Of a stretch of 22,373 nt of DNA, positions 20,871 through 22,373 are shown one piece after another. The stretch covers positions 1-22,373 of the forward strand of contig DATKGP010000033.1 of NCBI GenBank assembly GCA_035510775.1, read 5' to 3'. Numbering within the stretch: the stretch's first letter is position 1; every line of letters begins with the position of its first letter. The notes beneath the pieces are model-generated. The model saw only the letters and a program-made list of their open reading frames with translations, was not told where the DNA came from and did not search any database. Source of the stretch: DATKGP01 sp035510775. Its GTDB lineage: Bacteria; Patescibacteriota; UBA1384; 2-12-FULL-50-11. The position numbers were made by a program, and so were the translations under genes.

Positions 20871-22373
20871 ATGCTTAAATTAACGATGAGCGAAGAGCCA
20901 ACAAAACAGGTTGAAAAACAGCTGCCAGTAGAAAAAGATGCTCTGGCCAAAGAATCGAAAGTCAGCGAATGGAAACTGATTATGAAATGGACCATCCGCC
21001 GTCCGTTTCTGCTCAAGGTAATTCTGCCGGTGTTTCTGGTCAGCGCTCTAATTTATGGCCCTTACAGCCAAGGGTTCATTCCTAACTGGTACAATCACTT
21101 TCGCGCCGCCAGCCTGACCTTAACGGTCAACGACCAAAAAGACCGACCGATTGACGGGGTGGTAGTAATGGTTGGTGACGCCTCGACAGTTACCGACACC
21201 TCCGGCACAGCGACTTTGAGTGGGTTAGTGGCCGGCAAGAGAGTTTTAAGCCTGCATCGAGTTGGTTTTCTGCCGCTGGAACAAAACATTACTTTGAAGC
21301 GCGGCAGTAATAATTTGGGCGTAATAAAAATTGACGAAGTGGCGGTTAAAAAAGTAACTCTCACTTTGAGCGTTACTGATTATATTTCGAACGCTGCTGT
21401 CAGCAACGCCGACGTGGCTTTGGACGACCTTAAGCCAACCCAGAACTCTGCTGGCGATGTCTGGACATTTACTTTGGTGCCGGTCGGCAATTACAAACTG
21501 ACGGTCAGCGCCAACGGCTACAACACCAGTTCAACCGACGTGACTGTCACCGACAAGTCGGCGGTCCTGGACGCGGTAAGGTTAGTAAAAACCGGGGTGG
21601 TAGTTTTTGAATCCAACCGCGACAAAGGCTTACGAGGGATTTATACAGCCAACTACGACGGCTCCGCTCAAAAGGCTCTAATCGCTCGTGTGGGCAGTTT
21701 TGAAGATTACTCGCCGTCGTTAAGCCCGACCCAAACCAAGGTTTTCTTCTTCTCTACTCGCGACGGCGTCAAGATCAGCGGCAGTAACTCGTATCAACAA
21801 GCGCTCTATTTAATAAATATTGACGGCACCGGGCTAACGAAAATTAGCGACAACTCCGAGCCGTACAACGCCCGCTGGTCGCCGGACGGCAACTATATTA
21901 GTTACACCACGCCTTGGGTCAGCCAGACTGGTTACAAGCTACGGTTGTACAAACTTTCCAACAAACAAATTGTCGCCTTCGACAACTACGTTAATATCCA
22001 AACCAGTACCGTGGCGGTTTCGGCCGACGGCCAATACATCGCCTTCGACGGAGCTCTCTCGAGCGCCCCGGGCAGCTACGTAATGTACATCGCTAATACC
22101 GACGGCAGTAACGTGCGAACCGTCGATAGCTTGAGCATCGATTCAGCCGAGTTCACCGCCGCCGGCAAACTGCACTACAGTTACTACGACAACAGCCAGA
22201 ATACCACCCGATATTTTGAATACAATCCGGCTGATGGCACCAAAGCCGAAGTAACGGCGCCAGCCATCGACAAAGTCGGGGCGACACTGTCGCCAAGTGA
22301 GAAGCTACGGACTTACGTTTCTACCCGCGATGGCAAGGCCAACTTGTTTGTTTCCGCTTCCGACGGCAGCCAC
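20871..22373 (+). CDS. Anchored protein with PEGA-like domains and TolB-like repeats, 3' end cut
   Basis: The frame is open from the ATG at 20871 to the window edge (501 codons). A second ATG at 20886 (MSEEPTKQVEK) is equally possible; neither has a ribosome binding site. It has an acidic cytoplasmic N terminus (to about 40), then a membrane helix (about 48-64, FLLKVILPVFLVSALIY). Two PEGA/carboxypeptidase-regulatory-like beta domains follow at about 80-160 (GVVVMVGDASTVTDTSGTA) and 163-240. Then come repeats of the TolB/PD40 propeller type, with NYDGSAQKALIARVG, YSPSLSPTQTKVFFFSTRDG, NARWSPDGNYISY and TDGSNVRTV-like blades. Such propellers bind peptides or other proteins outside the membrane. 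Function unknown; it is divergent from the lamin-tail gene and may be co-regulated with it. Confidence 0.85.
   Translation, partial: MLKLTMSEEPTKQVEKQLPVEKDALAKESKVSEWKLIMKWTIRRPFLLKVILPVFLVSALIYGPYSQGFIPNWYNHFRAASLTLTVNDQKDRPIDGVVVMVGDASTVTDTSGTATLSGLVAGKRVLSLHRVGFLPLEQNITLKRGSNNLGVIKIDEVAVKKVTLTLSVTDYISNAAVSNADVALDDLKPTQNSAGDVWTFTLVPVGNYKLTVSANGYNTSSTDVTVTDKSAVLDAVRLVKTGVVVFESNRDKGLRGIYTANYDGSAQKALIARVGSFEDYSPSLSPTQTKVFFFSTRDGVKISGSNSYQQALYLINIDGTGLTKISDNSEPYNARWSPDGNYISYTTPWVSQTGYKLRLYKLSNKQIVAFDNYVNIQTSTVAVSADGQYIAFDGALSSAPGSYVMYIANTDGSNVRTVDSLSIDSAEFTAAGKLHYSYYDNSQNTTRYFEYNPADGTKAEVTAPAIDKVGATLSPSEKLRTYVSTRDGKANLFVSASDGSH

Noticed and set aside
1..22373. CRISPR arrays, rRNA genes, insertion sequences with transposases
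   Set aside because: No regularly spaced direct repeats, no rRNA-like conserved stretches and no transposase frames were seen on either strand.

Overview
The window looks like a chromosome segment of a Candidate Phyla Radiation (Patescibacteria) bacterium. This rests on gene content and style, not on a marker tree. Compact housekeeping genes (lepA, murJ, ftsH, lepB, a divIC/ftsB-like gene) sit among long single-anchor surface proteins with cohesin, dockerin, fibronectin III, lamin-tail and propeller-like domains. There are several very small membrane proteins, and many genes have short or absent 5' leaders. TGA behaves as a stop throughout, so the lineages that read UGA as glycine are unlikely.

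Left block, 1-5654, minus strand: a two-helix membrane protein, a membrane-anchored dockerin protein, a membrane-anchored cohesin/FN3 protein (start and stop overlap), the lipid II flippase murJ, an unlisted 50-residue membrane protein overlapping the murJ tail, and lepA running off the left edge. A DUF2207-type membrane protein diverges from it at 5692 and converges on an ftsH-lepB pair (9715-7371). The DUF2207/lepB junction carries an extra copy of the lepB 3' end and a long foldback.

Central block, 9883 to roughly 16.3 kb: an integrated element. A CAU tRNA with initiator features (9883-9954) is overlapped by the last codons of a large serine recombinase (9936-11504). Behind it lie small genes, a multi-hairpin leader, membrane proteins, a phage terminase-small-subunit-like gene, a Schlafen/AlbA_2-domain gene with two small downstream genes (one an integral membrane protein), and a stretch full of inverted repeats. 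An integrase plus a terS-like gene without terL, portal or capsid genes in a few kilobases recalls phage satellites. The AlbA_2 plus membrane-protein operon could be a defence cargo. Both ideas are inference.

Right block, 16.4-22.4 kb: a small membrane protein, an elongator-type CAU tRNA with an abnormal T loop, then two small genes with strong ribosome binding sites. Each is followed by the same 100-bp unit made of a terminator plus the 3' end of divIC, which looks like stepwise cassette insertion behind divIC. The real divIC follows, then a lamin-tail/FN3 surface protein, and finally a divergent gene for an anchored protein with PEGA-like and TolB-like repeats that runs off the right edge. 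The two divergent promoters there appear to share one palindromic -35 box. Overall the core genes serve envelope growth, division, protein export and membrane quality control, while the surface proteins suggest investment in cell-cell or cell-surface contact.
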